64,000 nt of DNA from Azorinus chamasolen (Eukaryota > Mollusca > Bivalvia > Cardiida > Solecurtidae). The stretch lies in NCBI GenBank assembly GCA_963576725.1, contig OY755252.1, positions 43,045,552-43,109,551 of the forward strand, read 5' to 3'. The position numbers and the translations under genes are program-made. This document shows, in pieces, positions 1 through 11,350 of the stretch (positions are counted from its first letter, which is position 1; each line of letters starts with the position of its first letter). The notes below the pieces were generated by a model. That model was not told the DNA's origin, made no database searches, and saw nothing but the letters and a program-made list of their open reading frames with translations.

Positions 1-179
1 GTTTTGTTTCTTTTGTTAGAAAAAAAACCATGATGTCCACCATTCTCCTCCATATTTAAAACTATGTCTCTTTTAGCTTTTGACAAACTATTAAAAAGAA
101 TTGTCATCAAGCATATTGTACACAAAATAAGTTGTATGGCAACTATGTCACCAGCTGCTGCTCATGAAGAAACACTGAA

Positions 180-272
180 CTATCTTCGCTTCATCTTTGG
201 ACTTCCACATGTACATCTTCTTGTCAGCACTTCACATGTTTCATGACAATGTTCTTTGGGAATGGTCCTATC
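180..272 (-). CDS. Possible terminal exon, minus strand, unknown protein
   Basis: On the minus strand a good acceptor (TTGTTTCTTTCAG, AG at 274-273) is followed by a 30-codon open frame ending in TAG at 182-180. The short peptide is Cys- and Lys/Arg-rich (it contains TCEVLTRRCTCGSPKMKRR). It would need an upstream exon ending in phase 0. The best upstream donor (1371) is in a different phase, so I could not build a coherent gene. It may be a real last exon of a gene divergent from the one at 1996, or chance. Confidence 0.3.
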   Translation of the reverse strand, partial: DRTIPKEHCHETCEVLTRRCTCGSPKMKRR

Positions 273-1370
273 CTGAAAGAAACAATTATTTTTATTGATT
301 TAATATTCCAATTATCTTGTTTAAATATATAAAATTATAACCAATTAGGACAGGTGATTCTTATTTATTACTGTGACTTAATTGACACATTAAATTTCCT
401 TTTAAACAGTTCTTATACAGCCATCTATATCTGTCACAGGTAAATCCAATGAAAGTAATTGTATACACGTAGGCTTCTTTTTTTATTTTTACTATATTAT
501 GATCTACTTATATAGGTATAGCCAATCATCATTTCTGTGAAAAACAGTTAAAATCAGTCTAAACAAATTCAAAGTACAGTCAAGTGAACAGTTAGTATGG
601 TGTGAAATGAGGGGAAATATTTGGGTATGAAACCTTCACAGAACTGCTATTCATTATGTGTGAATTTTCAGCAGTTTCACTGTACTTAATCAATGCCTTT
701 GACATTTGCAGTGTATGAAATTAACTTGACCATCACTGGCCATTTTAACCAGTAACTTTTCAAACATCACTGGACAAAACAAAAATGGCCAAAAAAGGCA
801 CTGTAAATAGTGACATTTTACACATTGGCTCAAACTTCCACAGATTGTATAGAGGATTTTTTGAAAATAAAAATTAATTGGTTGCAATGCAAATTTCCTC
901 ATCATTTTCTTAATATTTTATAATAAATGATAAGTCAAATAATTGCAATAATGTACAGATCGATTTGCTAAATTTTCAAGTCTTATACTGTCCAAAATCG
1001 TAGCATGTATACAGTCTAAGTGTGAATATTGATTTCTGATTCTATCGAAAATGATCATTTTGTGCAACTAATGTTTACCACTGAACTTTACAGCATATAC
1101 AAACCAAATCACTTTTGGATATAACATGTCTGTGTATGTCTATTTTAAAACACAAATAAAATGCAGAACATTACTTCGTTGTTACAAATAGCAATCACGG
1201 ACGTGCTTGTTATCTACAGAGTTATGTGTTTTCGCGACTTTCTTGAGAGATCGACTTTGGCTGCAAAGTTCTTGTTATAGCGCATATACCAGACTATAAT
1301 TTTAACACTCGAGAGTGAATATGATTTACATACATATATAAATGTTACTTTTCAAAAAAAACTTACTCGT
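273..1370. other. No supported feature (possible intron of a minus-strand gene)
   Basis: Mostly unique AT-rich sequence without the palindromic repeats that fill the rest of the window. On the minus strand a short open stretch follows a possible acceptor near 1268 and ends in TAG near 1219; it continues the phase of the donor at 1371 and would add a basic tail, but its support is weak. Confidence 0.3.
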
Positions 1371-1642
1371 CAGTCGATCCAGGGCGAGCGTGCGGTCTGT
1401 AATTTCACAGACTGAACGTGGATTTTTCGGCCTCTCGAAACACGTCTTATCTTTCAGCTGCTTTACACTGAACTTTCTTCTTCGAGTACACAATACTCCT
1501 TCATGACTGAAGATTACGTTTATCTACTGTTATCTATATGTTTGTCCTAAGGTTGAACGTCTCTCATTGTTATCGATGATTCTCCACTTTTGAAACTTTC
1601 TACCAACATCCAAACAGAGTTCGCCATTTCTGGTTGCAGTGT
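1371..1642 (-). CDS. Possible first exon(s) of a divergent minus-strand gene
   Basis: The minus strand has a strong donor (GA, then GTAAGT, exon end at 1371). Upstream of it is an open frame of about 50 codons that looks coding (for example RRRKFSVKQLKDKTCF), but it has no ATG and is closed upstream by stops. Separately, an ATG in good context (AGAAATGGCGA, near 1635) opens a 26-codon frame. The two frames do not join without an unsupported splice. I read this as transcribed 5' exon sequence of a divergent gene with uncertain reading frame. Confidence 0.3.
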
Positions 1643-1995
1643 ACACATATGCACACTCGGTCTGCATTCGTAACTACTCGTCTTATTCCGTCTTGGTTCG
1701 GGGTCGCATATGCCTTATGAACACAGTACTTATGACGTAAACACGGAAACTATCGCCCATTCGTCGTATTTGGAAAGTCCAATTTTAGCGTAATTTTATG
1801 TCAGAAGAATTGTGCCAACAGAAAAATTATGCAGGAAATGAAATGTAACGCTTTTCTTTGAACGTTTTTCTGTCACTCGCAATCCCTTATTCTAAATATA
1901 TGTATTCATACCGGCAGATAACGAATCGTATCGGACATTTTCGTCGATCTATGCTTGGCCACATGTTTTCCGCGCATGCGTACCAAAAGTTCAAA
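1643..1995. promoter_or_regulatory. Candidate bidirectional promoter
   Basis: This unique, CpG-richer stretch lies between the two divergent candidate start codons. It holds a CRE/ATF-like TGACGTAA at 1733-1740 and an NRF1-like CGCGCATGCG at 1971-1980, 16 bp before the plus-strand ATG. Both candidate starts have an ATGG(C/T)GG/GA context resembling YY1 sites. No TATA box stands out. The arrangement is typical of housekeeping bidirectional promoters; the assignment is inference. Confidence 0.45.
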
Positions 1996-3090
1996 ATGGT
2001 GGACATTTCTGAAAACCTCGTTTACGGGAGGAAACGAAATTTGTGTACGTATTAACTATTTAGGAATTCGGTTTTGGACAGCAACTTAGTTGACAACAAA
2101 CCATAGTGGAATTCGCTGGAAGCAAGTACTCGCCAATTATAATTGCTAGTAAGTCATATTACTCTATAAATTTTGACCCCAGGACCCAGGGCAAATGCGA
2201 CATATTGTTCCCGTTTAAAATACTAGTAGAATCAAAATCCCTCTGAATCATTTAAAAACAAGAAACATCCACTTATAAGCGTTTAGTATCTAATAGAATT
2301 ATATTTCATGATTACAAATTCATCAGTTTTAGCAAGTTTTCGGTGGTTGCGTTTGAAATATTTTCTTAGATCATGAAAAAATTGTTGTGACTGGCTTTGT
2401 ACTTTGTACTGGCTTTATACATTTATGATTACTTTTATCTATCAACGTTCTCATTGAAATGTGTAGTGAGCAGCATGAATAACCCATATCCAATTTTTGT
2501 CAGTTTCTAATAAATTTGTCTCGATTTCAATTGGAATTTACTTAAAGATATTTTCCAAATTCCGATTAATAAAAAAATTAAAAGGCTTGTGTGTGAAGAG
2601 AAATATACATACATGTACATTGTGTATGTATATGTCTCTGGTGTGTGTGTGTGTGTGTGTGTACACAAAATAATTGATTATCCCTGAATATTGGTATGTA
2701 AGTAGGAGATATAGCTCAACTGAGCACAGCATACTCATTGTTTGATTTGCAAATAAATATGAAATGCCTGCTTTTATGTGTTCAAGGTTGCCAGTTAGTG
2801 CATTTTGTGTTACATTGTAATGTTCTTTTCTTCTTTTAGTCATTCAAAGGAGCCCAGTGAATGTAAAGGATAGTTTGATGGACACAGAGGGTGAAACTGA
2901 GTGTGTAAACGAACATCTCCTGACTGGCAGAGGAGTTCACAGAACACGAGTCACATGCCGCCAACAAAAGGGGAATAAATTATTGCACACATTGAAAGGA
3001 AGACATGTGAAATTTAAAATCTCTATGAAGATAACCACCAAAATGACAGCTAAAAAGAGTGTGATGGATAGACAGACAATGGAAAATTGA
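1996..3090 (+). CDS. Two-exon gene for a 99-residue basic protein of unknown function
   Basis: Exon 1 is 1996-2044: an ATG 16 bp after an NRF1-like site, 16 codons plus one base, then a strong donor GTACGT. Exon 2 is 2840-3090, entered through a long pyrimidine tract ending TTCTTTTAG. It begins in the complementary phase (two bases), so the frame runs continuously into 82 codons and a TGA at 3088-3090. The joined product has 99 residues. The first half is mixed and acidic in places (DTEGETE); the second half is rich in Lys, Arg and Thr with no membrane segment or signal peptide. Phase agreement at strong splice sites is the main support. I recognise no domain. A longer transcript with other exons is possible, as is a non-coding role. 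Confidence 0.5.
2640..2662. repeat. (GT)n microsatellite
   Basis: Uninterrupted GT dinucleotides in the intron of the gene starting at 1996. Confidence 0.9.
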
Positions 3091-3139
3091 TGCCTAAGTG
3101 ACATACTGCCTCTCGGTTTAATCATTAACAGTCACATAT

Positions 3140-3815
3140 TTTATGAAGTTTTAATGAAGATATAACAGCTTAAAAGTCACATATGTTATGAAGTTTTAAT
3201 GAGCGATTGTTAATGAATTCTTCATGAAAAAAAAGTGAAGTTTTACTCTTTAATTCTTCCTAAAAAAGAAGTGAAGTTTTACTCTTGAATTCTTCATGAA
3301 AAAGAAGTGAAGATAAAATGGCACAATAGTTTTTATAGCAAAAAATCCGTGATTTATTCAGTAGAAGTGAAATGATTTTTTGCATGAACTCTTCATGATG
3401 CACACAACTAGTTTTATTATGATTATTTATTCATAAAGATTTATTATGAAGTCTGTAATGAATTATAATTCATGAATTCTTCATGGAAAAGAAGTGAACA
3501 GAAAATGGCCTATACTATTTTAGAACAAAATATTCATTATTTCTTCATAATATTTTTTTTTTTTATTTTTTTTAATGAACTCTTCATGAATATGAGTTTT
3601 CCAATGATTATTTATTCATGAAGAGTTCATGATTTTCTTCTCAGAATGAATGAAGAATTTATTATGCATTTTCCACTTCATAAAAAATGCATTTACAAAC
3701 TATCATGAAGATTTCTGCATAATGGGCCATTTTCTGTTCACTTCTTCTTCATGAAGAATTCATGAACTCCCTTCATGAATAACTCCTGAATTTTTATTGA
3801 ACTCTTCATGAAGAA
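3140..3815. repeat. Palindrome-rich TTCATGAAG repeat cluster
   Basis: The stretch is built of degenerate units around TTCATGAA and GAAGTGAA. About 40 bp at 3471-3510 (CATGAATTCTTCATG ... AAAATGGCC) is repeated inverted at 3725-3764, making a large imperfect stem-loop. Further copies of the same arm lie at 3230-3320. This is probably a fold-back element; I see no coding potential. Confidence 0.7.
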
Positions 3816-3835
3816 TAACTTTACATTTCGCAGGG

Positions 3836-4056
3836 GCTACTGGATATTCATGCATGGACAAAATATATACATTGTAGTTAATTATAATTAAATATGGAAG
3901 GTGGAACATAATTGTGGCCATTTTAGAAAGTAAAGACACAGATATTTCAAATTCCATTGGCAAACAGAGCAGACCCCGATCCTATAGGAGCCGTCTGATC
4001 TGGGTCTACCCAGTTTGAACATGTGTGAAAACACATTTATATGAAGGAATGGGTTA
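3836..4056 (-). mobile_element. Palindromic MITE A1, reverse
   Basis: Read in reverse, it has the A1 layout: the 3' arm with AAATATGGAAGGTGGAAC, then the GCAAACAGAGCAGACCC core, then an end in GGAATGGGTTAA. The left end is degraded. Confidence 0.7.
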
Positions 4057-4322
4057 AGCAATATAATACTCAGATACAAATAAATGAACTCTCCTGCATA
4101 GCACCATGCAAGTTCATTTTGTTAAATAATTATGTTTAAATCGAAACTGAAAGTAGCAATATATGGAAACAAACTCGCAAGAATGGAATACATGTTATAT
4201 TGATCTAGACAGTGCAGAACTGACATACTAAAAAACAACACTACATGTACCTTAAAATGAATACTTAGATTTACTTTATGAATATGCAAGCCAGACTCTG
4301 CTTATTTTGACTGTCAAATAAT

Positions 4323-4555
4323 TTAACCCATTCCCTCATAGGCTATTTTAAATCCAACCACTTTGAATAATCTATACCGAAAAGGAGCTAGCATAAACTA
4401 GAGAAAAGGAATTTTTTAGCATTTTGTAGTTTGAAACCATTATGATAAATAGAGAATTTGCTCCTATAGGAGCAAATGCTCAATTTATCACAATGGTTTC
4501 AACAAGTGATTTTTACAGAGGCATAGAAAGGCGTATTTATGGAGGAAAGAGTTAA
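4323..4555 (+). mobile_element. Palindromic MITE B
   Basis: TTAA at both ends. The core palindrome AGAATTTGCTCCTATAGGAG has the shared centre at 4460-4473, and the subterminal TCTACCGAAAAGGAGC typical of B is present. Confidence 0.85.
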
Positions 4556-4639
4556 AATTAACTCTGGTATTAAAAATATAAAATGAGAGATTTTACTGCC
4601 ATCGCATAAAGTAGAGTTTTTGTAACAAAAAAAATGACT

Positions 4640-4740
4640 TTATTAGAATTCTCCTGCAGAAGCTGTCTGATCTGGGTCAGCTATGTTTGCAAAAGCGTAA
4701 AAAGGTGTCCATATGCATGGAGTAAAGAGGTGACCCTTCA
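4640..4740 (+). repeat. Fragment of MITE A
   Basis: Right half of an A element: CTGTCTGATCTGGGTC, then TTTGCAAAAGCGTAAAAAGG and a TGGAGTAAAG end. Confidence 0.55.
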
Positions 4741-5348
4741 CTTCTTGAATATCTGTACAACATGATCAACTTTGTGCAGGAGCCAATTCTGATCAGGGTC
4801 TAAGGTGGTTTCTTATACCACAATATAGATCTGACTCTTCAGATTTTGTCAAAGCAAAAACATCACAAGAAAATCTTACATTGTAAAAATTGATGTCATT
4901 GTTTGTTACATGAATATTGAACAAGGAAAGGGCTAAAAGGCATGTTTATGAGGAAATTATGACATCTGATGATGAATATTATAACAGCAAAGGATCAAGC
5001 AGAGTACGTAACACAGTACGCGTTCCAGATTATCTACCATAAAATACTATATTCTCATGGTCGTATGGTGGCATGACCACATAAAGATGACAAAGATCTA
5101 AGATTAATTCATAGAGGTTTACATACACATGAGGAGGAATTTATTAGCACAAATTGCTGATTGCCAGTAAATACCTTCTATATTCATGTATACAATATTT
5201 TAGTAGATGCATGCTTATATATACTTATAGTGTCTAGGTTGTAGAAATATTCCTTCATAATCAAAGACAGCAGATCGAGGGCTCCAGTTAGAGGGTGATT
5301 TGGTGAGAAAAAGAAACAATAGCATAATTAATATTAATTAAATGAACT

Positions 5349-5585
5349 CTAACCCATTCCCTTTTGACGCCTCGAGATCTGCAAAAGTCACCTGTTGAAA
5401 CTATTGTGATAAATAGAGCATTAAAATTTGCTCCTATTATAGGAGCAAATGCTCTATTAATCACAATGGTTTCAAACTACGGTATAAAATTCTAGAAATT
5501 TTCCTTTTCTCTAGTTAATGCTTCTTTTCTGTAGATTTATTCAAAGTGGTTGGTTCATAAAATAGCCTATGAGGTAATGGGTTAA
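5349..5585 (-). mobile_element. Palindromic MITE B, reverse
   Basis: Runs from CTAACCCATTCCC to GGTAATGGGTTAA, with a B core (AAATAGAGCATTAAAATTTG and its mirrored arm) around 5410-5475. The left TTAA has mutated to CTAA. Confidence 0.8.
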
Positions 5586-5643
5586 CAATGTCATGTTTAT
5601 TAAAACAGGGATTCAGTCCCCAGGCTGAATTGCACCAAACACT

Positions 5644-5772
5644 TTAACCCTTTATTTCATGAATATTTATGAAGGGTTTGCTCCAACATGATCAGATCGA
5701 TGGCTCCTATAAGAGCTGTCTGATCTGGGACTACTCTGTTTGTACTGGCATATATATGGAGTAAAGGGTTAA
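5644..5772 (+). mobile_element. Short palindromic MITE A
   Basis: TTAA-bounded (TTAACCCTTTATTTC ... GTAAAGGGTTAA) around a degenerate A core, GATCAGATCGATGGCTCC. Confidence 0.75.
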
Positions 5773-5872
5773 TCTCATGAATGTTCAAGCTGAATTTTGA
5801 TAATGGTTTACAGAGCTCCAGATAAGATGAGTAAATTCAAACATTGTCAAGAATAATCCCTTTATTTCTCCA

Positions 5873-5951
5873 CCAAACCCTATACTGTGACCACTCTTTA
5901 GAATCGTCTCTTCGAGACGATTCTAAAGAGTGGTCACAGTATAGGGTTTGG
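5873..5951. repeat. Palindrome E, perfect 38-bp arms
   Basis: Left arm 5873-5910 and right arm 5914-5951 are exact reverse complements separated by TTC. The arm begins CCAAACCCTATACTGTGACC and ends AGAATCGTCTC. Other copies lie at 32033 and 47770, and a single arm at 23525. Confidence 0.95.
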
Positions 5952-6268
5952 CCGAGTAATGACGATTTCAGTATTTGTGTACGAACCCTTATCTGTAGCT
6001 CTGGGTTTATGAAATGAGGAATCTTTTGGCCATTGAAGAAATGTTAGAATTCTATTCGCTAACAGAGCAAACCTTAATCAGATGGTTTGTACATGAGTCA
6101 TCTAATTTGGATCTACTCTGTTTGCAAAGGCTTCAAATGGTATATCTATTGAGTAAAGGTTTAAAATTGTTGCTGAATGACTGACTCATTTTGTGATGCG
6201 TAGGAGTGTAATGCTAGAGCAGGCTGAATGGGATTGTCAGTTTATGTGAGTGTAAGTTGTGAATTATA

Positions 6269-6563
6269 TAGAGGATCTTACATAAGTGTTCATTACAAAT
6301 TGTTTCGTGAATGAAGATTCTTTAAAATTTATCATATTAGCCTTAAAAGTGCCATAGTAAATGAAACAGGCTGTAGCTGATGGCTGTTTTGGCCATTGCT
6401 TACAAACAGCGTAGTAATACAACGGACGACATGCATGGAGCGCTGCGATTGGCTAACGCTTAAATGAGCACTACGATTGGCTAACAATTGCTCATTTGCA
6501 TAAAAAATTGCACAATACAAATTGTTCCTTGCACACATAATACCTGGGATCTTCGATCCTCTA
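6269..6563 (+). mobile_element. Element G with short terminal inverted repeat
   Basis: Begins TAGAGGATCTTAC and ends GATCCTCTA. Inside are TTCATTACAAATTGTTT and AGTAAATGAAACAGGCTG, which recur at 59485. Two imperfect copies of a GATTGGCTAAC unit lie at 6445-6490. Class unknown. Confidence 0.6.
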
Positions 6564-6619
6564 CCTGTAATTAGCTGGACATCAGAATATGACTGAAATA
6601 CTGTTAAAAAAATTAAGGG

Positions 6620-6875
6620 TTAACCCTTTACCTGTTCTATGTTTATTCCAAATTTCAATACCTTCTGAATATTCATAGACAAAATAGTTATAATGAAATA
6701 TGGAAGGTGGAAATTATTGTAGCCATTTAAGAAAGTAAAGAAAAAGGTATTTCAAATTTCATTAACAAACAGAGTAGACCCTGATCAGACGGCTCGTATA
6801 GGAGCCATCTGATCTGGGTCTACCCTAGCTGTTTGCAAATGCGTGAAAACGCGTTTATTTAAAGGAAAGGGTTAA
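6620..6875 (-). mobile_element. Palindromic MITE A1, reverse, full length
   Basis: TTAA at both ends. The long arm (ATTTCAATACCTTCTGAATA, AAATATGGAAGGTGG) comes first, then the GATCAGACGGCTC core, then the short arm GCGTGAAAACGCG. Confidence 0.9.
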
Positions 6876-7051
6876 AGCGTTACATAAAACATGATACAAA
6901 CAAACAAACATTATTATTTACTCTTATACTGTTTGGACAACCAAACTCACCTCTCTTTCTGTTTGTGATGCTGAATAAGTCCGTTTGGCACTATTTTGAT
7001 AACTAATTAATTCACCCTTTGAATGCTGAATTTTCAATGTGGAATCATAGT

Positions 7052-7286
7052 TTAACCCAATCCCTCATTGACTATTTTTAGATCCAACCTCTATGAATAA
7101 ATCTACCGAAAAGGAGCATTTACTAGAAAAAAGGAGTTTTAGAATTGTGTTGTGTTGAAACCATTGTGATAAATGGAGCATTTGCTCTTGTGGAGCAATT
7201 AAATGCTGTATTTATCACATTGGTTTCAAAATGTGACTTAATTTTACAGAGGCGTCTAAAGGCATCAATATGCAGGAATGGGTTAA
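7052..7286 (+). mobile_element. Palindromic MITE B
   Basis: TTAACCCAATCCC start and GGAATGGGTTAA end. The core GAGCATTTGCTC has a rearranged centre (CTTGTGGAGCAATTAAATGC). Confidence 0.85.
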
Positions 7287-7413
7287 TGGTAGAGACCATA
7301 CAGTATGAACAGGCAAAGTTTGAATGAAACACAGTGCAGACCCTGAGCATAGACTAGTAAGCAATTAGTCTTCACTATATGCCTCATGTTTTCTGTCCAA
7401 AAAGTTAGGGCAA

Positions 7414-7622
7414 TTAACCCATTCCCGCATATTGACGCCTTTTGACGCCTCTGTATAAGTCACTTTTTGAAACCATTCTGATAAGGAGCAAATGCTCTAT
7501 TTAATATAACAATGGTTTCAAAACTACACAATTCTGAAAAATTCCTTTTCTCTAGCTAGTTAATGCTCCTTTTTGGTAGATTTAATCAAAGAGGTTAGGT
7601 CTTAAAAGTGGGAATGGGTTAC
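7414..7622 (-). mobile_element. Palindromic MITE B, reverse
   Basis: Starts TTAACCCATTCCCGC; carries GACGCC and a core shortened to one arm (AAGGAGCAAATGCTCTATTT); ends GGGAATGGGTTA. Confidence 0.8.
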
Positions 7623-7707
7623 GGTAATTCAAGAATTTATTTCAATCTCTAATCTGTAGCGATGTTTTTCAAATTCTTTTCAAGTTTTCGAGAAATTATT
7701 GACCCAG

Positions 7708-7785
7708 AGTGGCAACCAGCTTGGATCATGATGAGATGCCAAGTTACTTGATATCTCATCTGGATCCAAGCTGTTTGCAGATATC
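7708..7785. repeat. Palindrome D
   Basis: Inverted arms carrying CAGCTTGGATC ... GATCCAAGCTGTTTGC around TGAGATGCCAAGT. Other copies lie at 11490, 32370, 58310 and 61040. Confidence 0.65.
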
Positions 7786-7849
7786 AGTGAGGCTGTGCTT
7801 GTAGCAGGAGAATTTGGGTTAAGGCAAACCTTGATATCAGGTTATTTTT

Positions 7850-8110
7850 ATGTCTCCCCAATATACTGGGGGGACATTGCTTATGTGGGCTGTGTCCATC
7901 CATCTGTCTAGCCATCTGTCTGTCTGATTTTAATTTGTCCGTGTGGTTTCTCCAAACCGTTAGTCGGATTTTCATGAAACTCTATAGGATTGATCAGCAC
8001 CATGCCTAGTTGTGCATCTTATTCCTGTTCAATGATTTTCTGCAGAGTTATGGGACTTTGAAATGTTTACATTGGGGGGGGGGGGGGGGGGGACAGTTTT
8101 TGTATCAAAA
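7850..8110 (+). repeat. Dispersed non-coding repeat with poly(G)
   Basis: Contains GTCTCCCCAATATACTGGGG, TGTCTGTCTG, then CGGATTTTCATGAAACT and TGATTTTCTGCAGAGTTATG. The same blocks recur at 44335 and 45180-45600. It ends in a G homopolymer of about 20 near 8074-8092. Confidence 0.6.
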
Positions 8111-8429
8111 ACAATTCTGGTTTATCTCTGGGCTAAGGATGTAGATAGTTAACCCTTTCCACACACTTTAGAAGTTTGTGATATCTAATTAAAACAGTTT
8201 GGATCAATCAGATGAAACATCTATTGACACAGATTTTTCACCAGAATCCAAACTTTTTTAAACTCTGGTCATGTCTTTGATAAGATTTAGTAGAAGAATC
8301 TTGTTTGTAGAGAATTAAAGCAAAGGCCTCCATTGGAAGAAAATGTTGGTTTAACCTTTGAATGCTGAATTTTCAAAGTGGAACGATCTGTCATTGTTTG
8401 TTGGTTAAGAGTCCATACAGTATGAAAGG

Positions 8430-8570
8430 GTTAAATTTGTGAGAGCATTTGAATAACAATGAGTGCATACCCTGACCAGAGGGCTCCACTCGGAGCCCTC
8501 TGATCTGGGTCTACACTGTTTGCAAATGCCAGTACACACATAAATATGACCTGCATTAATAGTGGGTCAA
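8430..8570 (+). repeat. Degenerate MITE A core
   Basis: Palindrome CCAGAGGGCTCCACTCGGAG with GTCTACACTGTTTGC; the ends are eroded. Confidence 0.55.
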
Positions 8571-8609
8571 GGGTTATATGAAGAAGCATTGAGATGCTGA
8601 TTATGATCC

Positions 8610-8712
8610 CTTTGGTCACAATGATAATGTAACAATGTCTGTGATTGGTCATCATATGTTATAGGTCACAATGATAATGTAACAATGTCTGTGATTGGTC
8701 ATCATATGTGTA
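8610..8712 (+). repeat. Direct tandem duplication, about 51 bp, two copies
   Basis: The block starting GGTCACAATGATAATGTAAC and ending TCATCATATG occurs twice in a row with essentially no divergence, so the duplication is recent. Confidence 0.85.
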
Positions 8713-8714
8713 TA

Positions 8715-9190
8715 ATTGTCATCATTTGTCTGAATATTAGTATACTCACTGTACCAAATTTTAAGAAAGTTAGAAGTTGTGCAAAGCACTCATGACAAAC
8801 TTGTTTCTACTAAATTCCCTATTGTTAATTGGTGTTTAAAATTGAGATATTTTGACCTAAAAACTGGCAGAAGTAATTCAGAGGACGGTTGAAATGTTGA
8901 GATTACGGGTAAGTAAAACTTAACAATATCTTTGTTTTTGTTTTTGTTGATCATAAAACACGGCATATTGTTCTAATTAGTACAATGTACATCCATTGTT
9001 TATAATTGTTCCATCTACCTATTCAGAACAGAGGTAATTAGAAAATCTCATGAAAACACTAGAAATGGCACATTGGAAAAATGACTTTAGTTGATAAAAT
9101 CAGTCTTAAGGAGATATATAGTCTGTATTTTTCAGGCTATATAATTATCTCTTTTATTTTTGGAGATGTAAGGGAGACATGACATTTGGC
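8715..9190. other. No recognised feature
   Basis: AT-rich sequence without a long reading frame, a clear repeat family or a splice-bounded exon. Confidence 0.5.
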
Positions 9191-9196
9191 TGTATA

Positions 9197-9445
9197 GTCC
9201 TTTCCTTCATATAAACATGTTTTCTTGCAGCAGCATTTGCAAACAGAGTAGACCCAGATAAGAGGGCTCCATTAGAACCATCTGATCAGAGTCTGCTCTG
9301 TTTGCACATGGAATTTGAAAAACCTGTTTCTGTACTTTCTAAAATGGCTACAATTTTCCACCTTTCATATTTCATTTTCAGCCATTTTGTCCATGACTAT
9401 TCAGCAGGTATCAAATTTTAGAATAAACAGAATAGGGAAAGGGAC
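9197..9445 (+). mobile_element. Palindromic MITE A1, eroded ends
   Basis: CCTTTCCTTCATATAAACATG start, the GCAAACAGAGTAGACCCAG core, the long arm with TTCATATTTCATTTTC, and an AGGGAAAGGG end. Confidence 0.75.
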
Positions 9446-9856
9446 AGGTTGCTTAAGTGCCATATAGATATTCCTATAGACAAATTTAGGCCAATAGTGT
9501 AGACCCTGATCAAACTGCACCTGATGAGTCATTTGATCAGGGTCTGCATTGTTTGCTACTAAGTCAGTCTAATTCAAAGTTATCAACATGGTGCCAGATT
9601 GAATTATTTAGCTTCACAAACTGATGGAGATGGCGATATCGAGATTATGGGTCTGACATAGTAGGCAGAAGTGTAGACCCTGATCATTATACTCCTCCAG
9701 GAATGATTGCATAAGTTTGACTATTTGAATACTTGGGTAATTCTAAGGTACCAGGGATAGTTATAACTTTCATTTTAGAAGGACTGGTGTATGACATTGG
9801 TTTGTTGACTGAGTTGGCAACAAGGAAATAAACATTTTGTCATCAGACGATATCAG

Positions 9857-10115
9857 TTAAGTCCCTTTCCCTCATAGAAATGCCTTTTAATGCTTTATTG
9901 CAAACAGAGTAAACCCAGCTCAGACAGCTCCTGAAGGACCTGTCTGAGCACGGTCTACTCTGTCTGCCTTTTGAATTTTATAGATCTGATTTTACAGCTG
10001 GCATCATGGTGTAAAATCTGATCCCTTTCCATGTTCCATTTTATTGATTCTCACAGTTAATGAATATAAATGAGGTAATAAAACATGGATAAATGATAAA
10101 CAGGGAAAGAGTTAA
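9857..10115 (+). mobile_element. Palindromic MITE A3 variant
   Basis: TTAA at both ends; the core is CAGCTCAGACAGCTCC with its mirrored arm. The downstream arm carries TTCCATGTTCCATTTTATTG and AACATGGATAAATG, also found next to the minisatellite at 20863. Confidence 0.8.
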
Positions 10116-10896
10116 AGGAATGTTATATAATGACTTGATTTTGTTGCCATGACAAAAGGCTAATTTGTTTCCTTATCCCTTTTATCACATACATGTACTA
10201 GTACAACTGTAAACCTTTTAGATGCTGGGAACAAGCCTGTAAATTAAGACTGGAGGAGCCCAGTGTGCTCAGGGTCTGCAAACAGTGTAGACTCAGACTA
10301 GAGGTCTCTTTGAGGTGATCTTAGTCCTATAAATAAGACCTGACGTTGCTATTTCACATTTTTACATTTGCTAGTACGTTACATGCACAATAAATAATTA
10401 TAAAATAAGGGGCATGTAGATACGTCTAAATGTTGGGACTAACTTGGACTGTTGATGCTAGCAGCAGATTTTCACACCATTTAGTTTGTATGCAAAGAAT
10501 TTTGATCTAGATCAGGTCCTACAAAATGTTGGGTCTGATCTGAGAATTGTTTCTGTCTCAACTTCTGCAAAAAAGAACATCACAAGTATATTAATTAATA
10601 GTTTGAAAACTGTTGCAGACAATAATTGGTCAGATGACAAAATCATATGCAAAGAGTTAACTCTTTCCCTTATACAGACCCTTCGTCACAGTCCTTTGCA
10701 AACAGAGACATGTGACTCAAATCAGGGTCTGCTCTGGTTACTTATTAAATTATAAAGGATTTGACTCTACTACAAATTTTACTAATACAAACAACTCCTG
10801 AGTGCATAATTATGCCATTATGAAATTCAGGTAATAAATATTCATGATGTCATTATGAATATTCAACAGGGAAAGGGTTAAACAATGATGGATCTC

Positions 10897-11132
10897 TTAA
10901 CCCTTCACTTGCTATTCACGTCAATATACCTACCTGTAAATAGTGAAGACTCAGATGAGATAGCTCTCATCAGGGTCTGCACTATTTACAAGTTGATTGT
11001 GCAACCAGTGCACTCCACAGCAGTGATTGCACAGCGAAATACTTGTACACAGTGAAGATATATGTAATTATACAACAGGGCATGGGTAAAGAAGGAGAAA
11101 TGTATTTTAAAATTCAGCAAGAGAAGGGTTAA
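10897..11132 (+). mobile_element. Palindromic MITE F
   Basis: TTAACCCTTCACTTGC ... GAGAAGGGTTAA. The core CAGATGAGATAGCTCTCATC lies within CTGTAAATAGTGAAG arms; the right arm carries CAGTGCACTCCACAGCAG. Copies at 33181 and 60488 keep the same order. Confidence 0.85.
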
Positions 11133-11267
11133 ATTTTAAAATAGCTACCAAATAATTCATAATGATTATAACACTGTCAATACTGATTGTCAAATGGACT
11201 ATTCCGAAATTCAAACAGGTCAAGATTACCTTGATTATTCAGGGATTTCGGAAAAGAAAAGTGTAAC

Positions 11268-11350
11268 GATGACAAACAGTGACAACCCAATTAGACACGG
11301 TTCCGCCAGGAACCCTCTCATCTGGGGCTACACTGTTTCCAAAGGACATT
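11268..11350 (+). repeat. Degenerate MITE A core
   Basis: GACAAACAGTGACAACCC and its imperfect mirror around GGTTCCGCCAGGAACC. Confidence 0.55.

Noticed and set aside
690..905. 71-codon minus-strand frame between the candidate minus-strand exons
   Set aside because: Composition is Cys/Phe-rich and random-looking, and no acceptor or donor frames it.
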